Positions 18,487 through 27,924 of a stretch of DNA of 64,000 nt are shown one piece after another. Both the position numbers and the translations under genes were made by a program. The notes below the pieces were generated by a model. It had not been told where the DNA came from, did no database searches, and worked only from the letters and a program-made list of their open reading frames with translations. Numbering within the stretch: position 1 is the stretch's first letter; the number at the start of each line of letters is the position of its first letter. The stretch lies in assembly GCF_029028005.1 (NCBI RefSeq), contig NZ_JAOTPO010000001.1:372001-436000 (forward strand), read 5' to 3'. This DNA comes from Alkalihalobacterium chitinilyticum (GTDB taxonomy: Bacteria; Bacillota; Bacilli; Bacillales; Bacillaceae_F).

Positions 18487-19598
18487 TACTTGCCACCATC
18501 CCCTGTTCCAAATGAATAGTTACTTCTTCTTAATAACCAGATAAAAAACGGACCACCACATATCGCTGTAACAATACCTATTGGTAATTCTTGGGGTGAT
18601 ACCACAGTTCTTGCAGCAACATCTGCCCATACTAGAAAAATTGCACCTACTAAACTACTAACAATTAGCACTCTTCGATGATCAGAACCGACCATTAACC
18701 GGACGATGTGTGGTACCATTAATCCGATAAATCCTATCGCACCACTAACAGATACCATAACTCCAGTTATTAAAGCCGTTAATAAGATCAAGAATTTCTT
18801 AAACACATCAATATTCATACCTAGCGTTGTAGCAGTTGCGTCTCCCATCAAAAGTAAATTAAGAGGACGATAGGATAAAACTAAAATAACAATGCCTATT
18901 ACTAACGAGAAAAAAGGGACGGGAAGTTGCTCCCATTTGGCACCAGCCAAACTACCCATCATCCAAAACATTGCATCTCTTATTCCTTCTTCTCGCGGAG
19001 CAGAGATAACGATATAGCTTGTAACAGCAGATAACATCATTGAAACAGCAATTCCTGCCAAGAGCAGGCGGACAGTAGATATTTTCCCACGGACTTGTGC
19101 AAGCATAAAAACAAGTAATACTGAAATAAGTGCACCTATGAAAGCAGCGGCTGACAATGCATACTGACCAAATAGCTTAAATGCACCAAAGATGATGACT
19201 AACGTTGCACCGACAGATGCACCAGATGATACGCCAAGAATGAATGGATCCGCTAATGAATTACGAACTAAAGCTTGAATAGCCACACCGACAACAGCTA
19301 ATCCTGCTCCGACTACTGCACCTAATAAAACTCTTGGAAAGCGAATTTCCCATATAATTTGTTCCTGTGATTTTGACCAATCATGAACGATGAATTCGTT
19401 TATGACTGGTAGTTTTGAGAAGGCTATTTTCCAAACAGTTAATGGTGAGATAGAAACAGGACCAATCATCACAGCTGCTGTCATCGAAGTAATTAGTATA
19501 CTCGCTAATATGAAAACAAAAAGTAGATGTGAAACATTTAGAATCTTTTTCTTATGTATTAACTTAGGAGAGTTGTCCCTTTTTATGTTAGCTTGCAT
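18486..19598 (-). CDS. FecCD family ABC transporter permease
   Basis: The 370-residue integral membrane protein has about ten hydrophobic segments and the FecCD-family landmarks GAVVGAGLAVVGVAIQALVRNSLADPFILGVSSGAS (here only shown as landmarks: start GAVVGAGLAV, end ILGVSSGAS), the GLMVPHIVR coupling helix and SSLVGAIFLVWADVAAR. A single permease gene implies a homodimer. It is the first gene of the operon, with a strong ribosome-binding site (GGAAGGAGGACG) before ATG 19598 and a Zur/Fur-type operator-promoter just upstream. Substrates of the family are ferric siderophores, haem or cobalamin; the regulator suggests a metal chelate. Confidence 0.92.
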   Translation of the reverse strand: MQANIKRDNSPKLIHKKKILNVSHLLFVFILASILITSMTAAVMIGPVSISPLTVWKIAFSKLPVINEFIVHDWSKSQEQIIWEIRFPRVLLGAVVGAGLAVVGVAIQALVRNSLADPFILGVSSGASVGATLVIIFGAFKLFGQYALSAAAFIGALISVLLVFMLAQVRGKISTVRLLLAGIAVSMMLSAVTSYIVISAPREEGIRDAMFWMMGSLAGAKWEQLPVPFFSLVIGIVILVLSYRPLNLLLMGDATATTLGMNIDVFKKFLILLTALITGVMVSVSGAIGFIGLMVPHIVRLMVGSDHRRVLIVSSLVGAIFLVWADVAARTVVSPQELPIGIVTAICGGPFFIWLLRRSNYSFGTGDGGK

Positions 19599-19616
19599 TT
19601 ATCGTCCTCCTTCCAT

Positions 19617-19667
19617 AAATCATAATCATTACGATTTGTGTTATACGCTACTATCCTCGTTTGTCAA
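19617..19667 (-). promoter_or_regulatory. sigma-A promoter with a Zur-like (Fur family) operator
   Basis: On the minus strand TTGACA (19662-19667) and TATAAC (19640-19645) are 16 bases apart. Just downstream, the core TCGTAATGATTATGA sits in a 21-bp near-palindrome (19617-19637, one mismatch between arms). It matches the Bacillus Zur consensus TCGTAATNATTACGA at 13 of 14 fixed positions and the Fur consensus TGATAATNATTATCA at 11 of 14. Repression by Zur with zinc is therefore the first guess, and Fur with iron the alternative. Confidence 0.8.
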
Positions 19668-19728
19668 AAACTTTTTATTTGTTTCAACTTCTGAGTAAAG
19701 ACGATCAAAAAATTAAATAAACACTTGC

Positions 19729-19773
19729 ACCAAATATAGATACAATCTAAAAGGAGTTGTATCTATATTTGGT
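19729..19773 (-). terminator. hairpin between the cobalamin operon and the ABC operon
   Basis: A perfect 17-bp stem (19729-19745 with 19757-19773) and 11-base loop follow the end of the cobalamin operon. The minus-strand sequence after it is only mildly T-rich (GTTTATTT, then more A/T), so it may be a terminator, an mRNA-end stabiliser, or both. Confidence 0.65.
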
Positions 19774-19791
19774 AGTTGAGATTTCAGAATG

Positions 19792-20556
19792 TTAAGACAC
19801 TCCTGTAGCATCTTCTCTATACCACTTGATTTTTTCTCGTAAAGTTACAATTTCACCAACTAGAATAATAGCAGGATGTGAAATACTACCTTCTCTTGCT
19901 TTCTCTTCAATCGTTGTTAGCGTGCCAACAACCGTCCGTTGTCTCTCCGTTGTTCCCCACTCAATAACAGCCACTGCAGTTGAGGGGTTTTTACCATGAA
20001 GAATTAATTGATTACAGATTAAAGGTAAGTTTTTTACGCCCATATAAAAAGCGATCGTATCTATTCCATTTGCTAAAGCACTCCACTTAACTTCATTATT
20101 TTCCTCATTTTGCAAATGCCCTGTAACCATCGCAAAGCTAGATCCATAATCACGGTGAGTTACAGGAATGCCAGCATAAGCTGGTGCAGCTATTCCAGAG
20201 GATACACCTGGAACAATTTCATATGGGATTTTATGGTTTGCCAAAATTTCTGCTTCCTCACCAACTCTACCGAACACACAAGGGTCCCCCCCTTTTAGTC
20301 TAGTAACCACTTTTCCTTCCTCTGCTTTGGCCACTAATAATTCATTAATTTGCTCCTGTTTTAACGTATGGTGCTTCGGTAGCTTTCCACAATATATAAA
20401 TTCCGCACGTACATTTGCATAATCAAGTAAAGATGGGTTCGCTAGTCGATCATAAATAATCACATCCGATGTCTTAATACACTCCAAGCCTCGGACCGTA
20501 ATTAATTTCGGGTCACCCGGTCCTGCCCCAACTAAGTACACCTTTCCATTTTTCAT
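19792..20556 (-). CDS. cobA: uroporphyrinogen-III C-methyltransferase (SUMT)
   Basis: The enzyme methylates uroporphyrinogen III at C2 and C7 to give precorrin-2, the branch point to cobalamin and siroheme. The 254-residue protein has the tetrapyrrole methylase signatures VYLVGAGPGDPKLIT at the N-terminus, VTRLKGGDPCVFGR (about residues 76-90), and VPGVSSGIAAPAYAGIPVTHRD in the middle. ATG 20556 is preceded by GGCGGGAAC; the earlier in-frame ATGs lie inside cobT. It is the last gene of the B12-riboswitch operon. A second SUMT, fused to HemD, is at 35-36.4 kb. Confidence 0.93.
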   Translation of the reverse strand: MKNGKVYLVGAGPGDPKLITVRGLECIKTSDVIIYDRLANPSLLDYANVRAEFIYCGKLPKHHTLKQEQINELLVAKAEEGKVVTRLKGGDPCVFGRVGEEAEILANHKIPYEIVPGVSSGIAAPAYAGIPVTHRDYGSSFAMVTGHLQNEENNEVKWSALANGIDTIAFYMGVKNLPLICNQLILHGKNPSTAVAVIEWGTTERQRTVVGTLTTIEEKAREGSISHPAIILVGEIVTLREKIKWYREDATGVS

Positions 20557-20569
20557 TTCGTTCCCGCCT

Positions 20570-21643
20570 TTACACCGTACTTTCTGTTGCCTCATTGTTC
20601 TTTTCAATGCCTAGGTCAGCGAAAGTAGCCATCTCTGTTAAAATTCTTGTTGCCGCATCTAACAGCGGATAAGCTAATGCCGCTCCCGTCCCTTCTCCTA
20701 ATCTTAAATCGAGCGAAAGCAATGGGTTTTTATTTAAATATTCAAATACAGCCTTTTGCCCTGGTTCGACAGATTGATGGCTAATAATTAAATAATCCTT
20801 AATCATTGGACACATTTCATAGGCAACTAATGCCGCTGCAGTCGAAATTAACCCATCTACAATGACAGGCGTACGATTTGCTGTAGCTTGTAATAAAATT
20901 CCTGTCATCGCTGCAATTTCAAGTCCACCGACACGGGCTAACACTTGGAGTGGGGATGCGTCGTTTACATTTCGACGTCGTAGAGCCTCTTCAATAATTG
21001 CTATTTTATGTTGATGTTCGTCTGTATTAAGTCCAGTCCCACGACCGACAACATCTTGTACAGCAGCTTTCGTATAAGCTGCAATTAATGCACTGCTAGC
21101 CGTCGTATTTCCAATTCCCATTTCGCCAATAATAATTAGCTCATGCCCTTGCTGAATTAAGTTTTGTGCGACTTCCATACCCGCTTCAATCGCTTGAACA
21201 GCTTCTGTCTCACTCATCGCATCTTCTGTAAAGAAATTATTAGTGCCGTTTTTCACCTTTTTCTTTACTAAAGAAGGATGATCTACTTCCCCATTAACAC
21301 CGACATCAACGACGGTTACCGTTGCACCAATTTGATTTCCGAGAACATTAATTGCAGCACGACCGACGATAAAATTTTGAATCATTAGTTTGGTTACTTC
21401 TTGTGGATATGCTGAGACTCCTTCAGAAACAATCCCATGGTCTCCTGCACAAACCACTATGGCAGGCTTTTTAACCGATGGCCGTTCTTTTCCAGTAATT
21501 CCTGCTAATTGGATAGCCATCTCTTCAATCCTGCCAAGCGCTCCAATTGGCTTTGTTAATTGGTCAACATGTTCGCTAACGTTCTTCATTATTTGTTGAT
21601 TTAGCGGTTTAATTTGGGACAATATTTTATTGATTTTCTGCAT
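20570..21643 (-). CDS. cobT: nicotinate-nucleotide--dimethylbenzimidazole phosphoribosyltransferase
   Basis: CobT activates the lower ligand of cobalamin by making alpha-ribazole phosphate from dimethylbenzimidazole. The 357-residue protein carries LTKPIGALGRIEEMA near the start, VVCAGDHGIV (about residue 62), EMGIGNTTASSALIAA in the middle and RLGEGTGAALAYPLLD with the catalytic glutamate near the C-terminus. ATG 21643 is 7 bases from AAGGAG (an ATG one codon earlier is 4 bases away). It overlaps the cbiA gene end. This late-step gene sits amid ring-synthesis genes; the other nucleotide-loop genes (cobU, cobS) are not in the window. Confidence 0.93.
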   Translation of the reverse strand: MQKINKILSQIKPLNQQIMKNVSEHVDQLTKPIGALGRIEEMAIQLAGITGKERPSVKKPAIVVCAGDHGIVSEGVSAYPQEVTKLMIQNFIVGRAAINVLGNQIGATVTVVDVGVNGEVDHPSLVKKKVKNGTNNFFTEDAMSETEAVQAIEAGMEVAQNLIQQGHELIIIGEMGIGNTTASSALIAAYTKAAVQDVVGRGTGLNTDEHQHKIAIIEEALRRRNVNDASPLQVLARVGGLEIAAMTGILLQATANRTPVIVDGLISTAAALVAYEMCPMIKDYLIISHQSVEPGQKAVFEYLNKNPLLSLDLRLGEGTGAALAYPLLDAATRILTEMATFADLGIEKNNEATESTV

Positions 21644-23018
21644 CATTCTTCTCCTTATACTCTAAACATTTCTCAACAAAGGACTTTGCCATATCTGGAT
21701 TTGAAGCAAAATGAATATGTGTATACCCGGCAACTAGATAATCGGTTTTATAGCCCTCTTCTTTTTCACCACGGAGTGCTTTTACAAAATAAGCCCTCTG
21801 AAAATCAGCATCACTTTCAAATGTAGAATAATGGAACTCATGACCACGAGCTTCTGCTTCCTTCCCTAAAAGAAACGTTTCATCAATAGCAGTTACTTGC
21901 CGGTAGCCGAGAGCTGCTAAGCTTTCCTGCATCTTTACTCTTCCTGGTATGACACCAACCATTGGGTATGTTTTCCCTTCACTATTTGTAATGGAGTCCG
22001 TTAAGTACATAAACCCTCCACATTCAGCAAAGGTAGGCAGTTCATTTGTTATAGCATTCTTAATCTCTTTTCTCGCTAGAGCGTTTTTTGATAGCTCTTT
22101 GGCAAACTCTTCTGGAAAGCCACCACCAATGTACAGTCCGTCTACTCCAGCCGGTAACGTTTCTCCTTTAAGAGGGCTAAAGAAAACAAGTTCTGCACCT
22201 GCTTTTTCCAACAACATGAGGTTTTCACGATAATAAAAGTTAAACGCAGAATCATAAGCCACTGCAATTTTCACTTTAGGATCTTCCTCTTCCTGATTTG
22301 AAAATAAATCCGTTTTAGATTGAAGAACCGGACCTTGTTCTGCGATGCGCAATAACTCATCTAAGTCCATTCGATCAGCAACTACTTCACCAAGTTCATT
22401 AAAAAACTCGTCAAGTTCACCTCGTTCAATTGCTGGAATTAATCCTAAATGGCGTTCTGGAATATGTAAGCCATCGCCTTTTAATAAGTACCCGACAACT
22501 GGAACATCACACTCTTGTTCAATTGCGGTTTTACAAAGCTCATAATGCCCTTTGCTCCCCGCTTGGTTTAGGATGACACCCGCAATATTTACATTTGGGT
22601 CGAGTAATTGATAGCCTTTAACGATGGCAGCAGCACTTCTAGCCATACTCGCAATATTAACAACTAATATAACTGGCGCCTGAAGAAGCAGGCTAATCTC
22701 AGCTGTACTGCCAATATTGCTCTTTGGACTTTTTCCATCATAAAAACCCATTACACCTTCAATAATTGATATATCCGCATCTTCACTTGCCTTGACAAAA
22801 ATATCATTGACGATATCATGATCGAGCATCCAGCTATCAACATTTCGGGAATGCCTACCTGTTACAGCTGTATGATAACTAGGATCAATATAATCTGGTC
22901 CACACTTAAATCCTTGAACAGTTAAACCTTTCTTTTTAAAAGCCGCCATTAAGCCGATCGTTAGTGTCGTCTTTCCCACTCCACTACTTGTTCCTGCAAT
23001 CACTATTCTTCTTTGCAT
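21627..23018 (-). CDS. cbiA: cobyrinate a,c-diamide synthase
   Basis: CbiA uses ATP and glutamine to amidate the a and c side chains of cobyrinic acid. The 463-residue protein has an N-terminal dethiobiotin-synthetase-like P-loop (IAGTSSGVGKTTLTIGL), the GFKCGPDYIDP segment, and a C-terminal class I amidotransferase domain with the cysteine in TFAECGGFMYL and the His-containing GHEFHYS. ATG 23018 follows AAGGATGTG; the TTG one codon earlier is less likely. It follows cbiG and overlaps cobT. Confidence 0.94.
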   Translation of the reverse strand: MQRRIVIAGTSSGVGKTTLTIGLMAAFKKKGLTVQGFKCGPDYIDPSYHTAVTGRHSRNVDSWMLDHDIVNDIFVKASEDADISIIEGVMGFYDGKSPKSNIGSTAEISLLLQAPVILVVNIASMARSAAAIVKGYQLLDPNVNIAGVILNQAGSKGHYELCKTAIEQECDVPVVGYLLKGDGLHIPERHLGLIPAIERGELDEFFNELGEVVADRMDLDELLRIAEQGPVLQSKTDLFSNQEEEDPKVKIAVAYDSAFNFYYRENLMLLEKAGAELVFFSPLKGETLPAGVDGLYIGGGFPEEFAKELSKNALARKEIKNAITNELPTFAECGGFMYLTDSITNSEGKTYPMVGVIPGRVKMQESLAALGYRQVTAIDETFLLGKEAEARGHEFHYSTFESDADFQRAYFVKALRGEKEEGYKTDYLVAGYTHIHFASNPDMAKSFVEKCLEYKEKNDAENQ

Positions 23019-23030
23019 CAAGTCACATCC

Positions 23031-24110
23031 TTACTTTTTAATAGCAATTGATATCGTTACATTTCCATTTTTCTTTTTTTCTAAAAAAAGCTCATCTACT
23101 CCTGCGGCTAGAAGTGCAGCCGGCTCGCTGACACCATAAGCACCGGTAAATTTATAAACTGTTTCAGACGGATTTTTTATCGAAATGGCATTTAATTGCT
23201 CTGCAGTATAGTAGAGAAACTCCCAGCCAAATTCATCACATACTTGAATCAGCCCTTCTTCATCCTTTTTCAAATCAATGGTCGCAATCGACTTTACCGA
23301 ATGAATCGAAATTTGATGTTCTTTCAACGTCTCGTAAATGACGCTTTTTATTTCCTCCATACAAGTCCCACGATTACAACCAATCCCTAAAAAAACAGAT
23401 TTAGGCCGGTATAATACCCCATTCGTTAACAGCTTTTGCTCTTGCTCTTTTGTTAAAATTCTATGAGTAATAACTAGTGCTGCATTAAAATCAATATCAA
23501 CGGCTTCTTCATACGATTGTACCACTTTCATTTGCTTCGGGAGCGACCGGTCATGTTTCCACCATGTTTTTTCACCTGATTCTTGCAAGATAAGAAGCGG
23601 TTCCTCATTTACAACAGCTGCACTTACCGGTGTCACATTTGAAAAGTCTTCAATTACCCAGCCAAATTCACGTCCAAATATATCCACTGGAATTGTCTTT
23701 TGAACATCAGATGCTGTCGTAATTACCGGAGTCGCATTAATGTATGAAGCCACTACGCGGGTTAAATCATTCGCCCCCCCAATATGACCTGAAAGCACAC
23801 TAATTACAAATTCTCCTTTATCGTCAATCACTACTATTGCAGGGTCCATTTTCTTATCTATTAAAATCGGCGCAATCATTCGCACGACGGCTCCTAATGA
23901 AATCACCATAATAATCCCGTCATATTTTTTGAACATATCAGGCAATAAAAGTCGAATCGAACCTTCAAATAAGTGAATATTTCTTTCGGCTTCATCACCC
24001 CGTTCAAATTTTTTCATGTAGTACAAATCCGCTTTTGGCATGGATGTACTTAAGTCTCGAATGAGTTCGACTCCATGCTTTGTAATGGCAACGATTGCAA
24101 TGTTATCCAT
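23031..24110 (-). CDS. cbiG: cobalt-precorrin-5A hydrolase
   Basis: CbiG opens the delta-lactone of cobalt-precorrin-5A and releases acetaldehyde, a step specific to the anaerobic pathway. The 359-residue protein shows the N-terminal CbiG motif (VISLGAVVRMIAP about residues 65-77), the SVLSGHIGGANDLTR segment, and the C-terminal cobE-like domain (GIGCNRGTCMEEI). The start is ATG 24110, 7 bases from AAGGGGAG; longer in-frame starts lie inside cbiF. It overlaps cbiF by 8 bases. Its presence shows cobalt is inserted early. Confidence 0.93.
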   Translation of the reverse strand: MDNIAIVAITKHGVELIRDLSTSMPKADLYYMKKFERGDEAERNIHLFEGSIRLLLPDMFKKYDGIIMVISLGAVVRMIAPILIDKKMDPAIVVIDDKGEFVISVLSGHIGGANDLTRVVASYINATPVITTASDVQKTIPVDIFGREFGWVIEDFSNVTPVSAAVVNEEPLLILQESGEKTWWKHDRSLPKQMKVVQSYEEAVDIDFNAALVITHRILTKEQEQKLLTNGVLYRPKSVFLGIGCNRGTCMEEIKSVIYETLKEHQISIHSVKSIATIDLKKDEEGLIQVCDEFGWEFLYYTAEQLNAISIKNPSETVYKFTGAYGVSEPAALLAAGVDELFLEKKKNGNVTISIAIKK

Positions 24111-24897
24111 TAACGGACTCCCCTTTGCGAAAACCGTGGGTAAACGATTTATCATAGAGCTTAGACTCATATTTTCCTTCTTCCTTTAATAGTTCCTCAT
24201 TGGCTGCTTTACTGATGATAACCATTGCTTGTTTACGAATGCCTTCTGCTCTCATTGCTTCATCTAATTGACCTAACGTCGTTTTCACAACTTTTTGATC
24301 TGGCCACGAGGCACGGTAGACTACGACAACCGGATCCGTCTCAAGCCACCCTGCTTCTAAAAATTCTCTTACTACTTTCTTAATTAGCGTCGTGCTTAAA
24401 AACAAACAGGTAGAACTATGATGATTTGCAAGATCACGTAACCGTTCTTTTTCTGGCATAGGTGTTCGTCCTTCAGCACGCGTTAATATAACGGTTTGCG
24501 TTAATTCAGGAACCGTTAACTCGATCTGTGCAGCTGCTGCTGCAGCAAAAACTGAACTGACACCTGGAATGATTTCATAATCAACATCAGCATTTTTTAA
24601 ATAGCGCATCTGTTCTAAGATCGCACCATAAACAGAAGGGTCACCTGTATGAACGCGTGCTACACTTCGCCCTTGTTTTACATTTGTTATCATACAGTGA
24701 ACAAGCTCTTCTAAATTCATACCGGCACTTTTTAAAACTTGCGCATCTGATTTTGCTACTTCCATTAACTGTTCATTCACAAGAGAGTCCGTATATAAGA
24801 TCACGTCGGCTTGCTTTAAGATATTTTGACCTTTGACTGTTATTAGTTCTGGATCCCCTGGACCAGCTCCTACAATATAGACTTTAGCTTCTAACAA
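24103..24897 (-). CDS. cbiF: cobalt-precorrin-4 C11-methyltransferase
   Basis: CbiF methylates C11 of the corrin precursor. The 264-residue protein is a tetrapyrrole methylase with VYIVGAGPGDPELIT at the N-terminus, VARVHTGDPSVYGAILEQM (about residues 80-98) and IPGVSSVFAAAAAAQIELT. The HTGDPS.YGA form and the TLP-type LTVPELTQTVILTR are typical of CbiF. It starts with TTG at 24897, with GTAGGTG about 8 bases upstream. It lies between cbiL and cbiG, 10 bases from the former. Confidence 0.93.
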   Translation of the reverse strand: MLEAKVYIVGAGPGDPELITVKGQNILKQADVILYTDSLVNEQLMEVAKSDAQVLKSAGMNLEELVHCMITNVKQGRSVARVHTGDPSVYGAILEQMRYLKNADVDYEIIPGVSSVFAAAAAAQIELTVPELTQTVILTRAEGRTPMPEKERLRDLANHHSSTCLFLSTTLIKKVVREFLEAGWLETDPVVVVYRASWPDQKVVKTTLGQLDEAMRAEGIRKQAMVIISKAANEELLKEEGKYESKLYDKSFTHGFRKGESVNG

Positions 24898-24907
24898 AAC
24901 GTTTCAC

Positions 24908-25615
24908 CTACTTTCTTACTAACATTAACGTTAAATATTCGAGTTCAGCACTTTTTAATTCACGAACATCTTTCCATATATATTCCTCACCTGACGTTAC
25001 TTTTGTGACGACTGTCGCTTTATCAATTAAATCTAGCTCTTCTAATAGTTCAATCATCATCGGTAATACTTTGGCTACTTTTATGAACACCATTCCGTCA
25101 TGATCTTCAAGCGCTTTTTTCATATCATCCCGATTGTCCGTTGCTGGAATAATCCCTGTCCAATCATCACCGTCAGCAAGAGGAATACAAAGCCTTGATG
25201 CAGCCCCATTCACACTCGATATTCCAGGGATCGATACAATATTAACCTCTGGATGCAGCTCTTTCATTAAGCGGTACATATGAATAAATGTACTATATAA
25301 CATCGTGTCACCTTCTGTTACAAAAGCAACATCTTTTCCTTGTTGAATACACTCCCATACTTGATCAACAATCGTCCGCCACTCTCGATCTAGAATTTCT
25401 TGATCTTTTGTCATTGGAAACACGAGACCGAGCATTTCCTTATTCTCTGTATCGATATATTGTTCTACTATTTGATAAGCATAGCTTTTACTGCCTTTTC
25501 TCTTCTTAGGGTAAGCAATGATATCTGCTTCTTTAAGCATTCTATAAGCCTTAATTGTAATTAACTCTGGATCTCCCGGGCCTACTCCAACACCATAAAC
25601 TGTTCCAATTGTCAT
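24908..25615 (-). CDS. cbiL: cobalt-precorrin-2 C20-methyltransferase
   Basis: CbiL adds the C20 methyl group to cobalt-precorrin-2 (later lost with C20 in ring contraction). The 235-residue protein begins with the family's GTVYGVGVGPGDPELIT, has KKRKGSKSYAYQIVEQY (typical of CbiL/CobI) and AFVTEGDTMLYSTFIHM, and ends in a C-terminal strand-rich half. It starts directly after the cbiET stop, without a gap. Confidence 0.92.
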   Translation of the reverse strand: MTIGTVYGVGVGPGDPELITIKAYRMLKEADIIAYPKKRKGSKSYAYQIVEQYIDTENKEMLGLVFPMTKDQEILDREWRTIVDQVWECIQQGKDVAFVTEGDTMLYSTFIHMYRLMKELHPEVNIVSIPGISSVNGAASRLCIPLADGDDWTGIIPATDNRDDMKKALEDHDGMVFIKVAKVLPMMIELLEELDLIDKATVVTKVTSGEEYIWKDVRELKSAELEYLTLMLVRK

Positions 25616-26824
25616 TTATTGCTCCTCCTTCTTTGTGGCTGTAATAATGTAGATTGGATTTAAACCTTCAAAACGGGTCATATGTAAAATAGGCTTACTT
25701 CTTGAAATTTGGATAAGGTTAATCGACGTCTCAAACCCTAGAGAATGGAAAATTTCATTTGCTAGATATAGAGTCTCAATTGTCGCTGCATTGAGAACTA
25801 TTCGTCCTCCTTGTTTTAAACGTTCATCACAGATCCTTAATAGTTCTTTCATTTCTCCACCTGTTCCGCCAATAAATATGGCATCTGGATCAGGAAACTC
25901 CTCTAAACCATCTGGCGCTTTACTACATTTCACTGTAATATCGGTTCGAAACTTCTTCGTATTTTCTAAACAGTTTTCATAGTCTGCTTGATTTTTTTCA
26001 ATCGCAAATACTTTACCTTGTCTAGCAATTCTTGCACTTTCAATTGCCATAGAGCCTGTACATGTGCCAATATCCCACACCGTTGAGTCCTCTTGAATGC
26101 TTAATTCTGCTAAACTAAGAACCCGAACTTCTTTTTTCGTAATCAACCCTTTATCAGGCTTTCTTTGTTTAAATTGGTCGTCAGGTATTCCAATTGACCA
26201 GGTTGGTCCTTTTCTATTGCGTTTTAAAATAACGATATTGAGAGGGTGCCCTTCATAATCAGACATTTCTTCTAAAGAAAGCCAAACAACTTTTTCATTT
26301 TCTCCGCCTAATGCTTCTGCTACATAGGCATCATACTCTCTCATCCCGTATGAAAGAAGATACTTAGCAATTTCGGCTGGTGTGTTCGTTTCATCTGTTA
26401 ACAGACACACCTTTTCCTTGCTATCAACCTTTTGAGCTAATCCTTTCATTGTCCTGCCGTGAACACTAATAAACGTACAGTCATGCCAACTTTCTTGCAC
26501 TTTAGCAAAAGCTTCCTGAATTGAGCTGACATTTGGATAGATTTCAACGGGGATTTTTTTTGATAGATAACTACCAATCCCGTAAAATAAAGGATCTCCA
26601 GAAGCTAACAGAACACAACTTTTCGTTGAAGTCTGAAGCCGCTCTACGATATCCTTTAGGTTACCTTTTAATGGAATACGCTCTCCCTTGAAGTCTGGAA
26701 AAAAGCTCAGATGACGTTCTCCCCCTATTAAACATTCACTTTCATTAATCCACTTTTCGTACATGGGTAATAAACTAGCTTTTCCTCCATCTGTTATCCC
26801 TATCACTTTAATGGGTTGTCCCAT
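25616..26824 (-). CDS. cbiET: fused CbiE-CbiT, cobalt-precorrin-6B/7 methyltransferase-decarboxylase
   Basis: The 402-residue protein joins two enzymes that are separate in some organisms. Residues 1 to about 205 are a CbiE tetrapyrrole methylase (C5 methylation; [26 protein letters not shown]). Residues from about 215 are a CbiT class I methyltransferase (C15 methylation and C12 acetate decarboxylation; [30 protein letters not shown]). The same fusion is called CobL in the aerobic pathway. It overlaps cbiD by 22 bases. Confidence 0.93.
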   Translation of the reverse strand: MGQPIKVIGITDGGKASLLPMYEKWINESECLIGGERHLSFFPDFKGERIPLKGNLKDIVERLQTSTKSCVLLASGDPLFYGIGSYLSKKIPVEIYPNVSSIQEAFAKVQESWHDCTFISVHGRTMKGLAQKVDSKEKVCLLTDETNTPAEIAKYLLSYGMREYDAYVAEALGGENEKVVWLSLEEMSDYEGHPLNIVILKRNRKGPTWSIGIPDDQFKQRKPDKGLITKKEVRVLSLAELSIQEDSTVWDIGTCTGSMAIESARIARQGKVFAIEKNQADYENCLENTKKFRTDITVKCSKAPDGLEEFPDPDAIFIGGTGGEMKELLRICDERLKQGGRIVLNAATIETLYLANEIFHSLGFETSINLIQISRSKPILHMTRFEGLNPIYIITATKKEEQ

Positions 26825-27921
26825 ACTACAACCTCTCTTCCTAATACTTCTTTATTCATTGATATAATATAGACTTCTATATCCAGACCGCCCCTAATTT
26901 CTTTAAGGCTCATATTTCCTATTGATAGACATAGTTTTGAGAAAAAGGCATGATATTCATACTCCAACATGAGCGTACCCACTTGGGATGCTGTATTAGC
27001 CCCACGAATTTCTTCTTGTAATTCGGTTGGTACTCCCGCTTCTTTTGCTACTTCAGCCAGAAAATTGAAGTCAACCGGTGCACTTTTAGAGTGCACCATC
27101 ATGATTCCTTGAGCTACTTTTGAAAATTTCCCCATCATTCCTACAAGCGTTATTTTCTTTACCTTTTTCGCTTTACATTGTTTTAAAGCAAACCCGACAA
27201 AATCACCCATTTCAATAAAAGCTTCTTCTTTAGCTTCAGGATGAGTTTCAATGGCAAACTTCTCACTTCTGCCACCTGTTGTTAAAAATAAGTGATCGCA
27301 TCCGTTAGTAACAGCAACTTGAATAGCTTGAGCAATACTCGCTTTAAAGGCTGAAGTGGAAAAGGGGACAACTGTCCCTCTTGTACCTAATATTGAAATT
27401 CCTCCAATAATGCCTAACCTGCCGTTTAATGTTTTCTTCGCAATTTCTTCTCCATCCGGAACGGAAATGATAATACTTACACCCTTTACGAGCGAAAATT
27501 TCTCTAAGACGTCTATAGCAGCCTCAATGATCATTTTTCGTGGTACAGGATTGATGGCAGCTTCACCGACTGCTACTGGTAAACCAGGCTTTGTTACCCT
27601 TCCGACACCAATACCACCGTCTAGATGGATTCCTTCATCCAGACTTAATTGAACGGTTGCAATCATTTGTGCTCCATGAGTTGCGTCAGGATCATCCCCA
27701 CCGTCCTTAATGATCGTTGCGCTAGCTTCACATTCATTAAATCTTACATTTTCCATGTTGAAAGTTACCACTTCACCAACAGGTAAACGAATGGACACTT
27801 GTCTCACTTCTTTTTGCAAGAGGAGTGAAAGTAAGGCGGCTTTTGTTGCTGCCGTCGCATTAGCACCAGTTGTATATCCATGCCGCATATCCTTCGGGTC
27901 TTTTTCAACTTTCTTCTTCAT
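26803..27921 (-). CDS. cbiD: cobalt-precorrin-5B C1-methyltransferase
   Basis: CbiD methylates C1 in the anaerobic pathway and is unrelated to the other methylases. The 372-residue protein opens with [19 protein letters not shown], the CbiD start signature, and has [43 protein letters not shown] and TTGGRSE; only parts of these are given here as landmarks. It lies 3 bases downstream of cbiC and overlaps cbiE-T. Confidence 0.94.
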   Translation of the reverse strand: MKKKVEKDPKDMRHGYTTGANATAATKAALLSLLLQKEVRQVSIRLPVGEVVTFNMENVRFNECEASATIIKDGGDDPDATHGAQMIATVQLSLDEGIHLDGGIGVGRVTKPGLPVAVGEAAINPVPRKMIIEAAIDVLEKFSLVKGVSIIISVPDGEEIAKKTLNGRLGIIGGISILGTRGTVVPFSTSAFKASIAQAIQVAVTNGCDHLFLTTGGRSEKFAIETHPEAKEEAFIEMGDFVGFALKQCKAKKVKKITLVGMMGKFSKVAQGIMMVHSKSAPVDFNFLAEVAKEAGVPTELQEEIRGANTASQVGTLMLEYEYHAFFSKLCLSIGNMSLKEIRGGLDIEVYIISMNKEVLGREVVVWDNPLK

Positions 27922-27924
27922 GTT

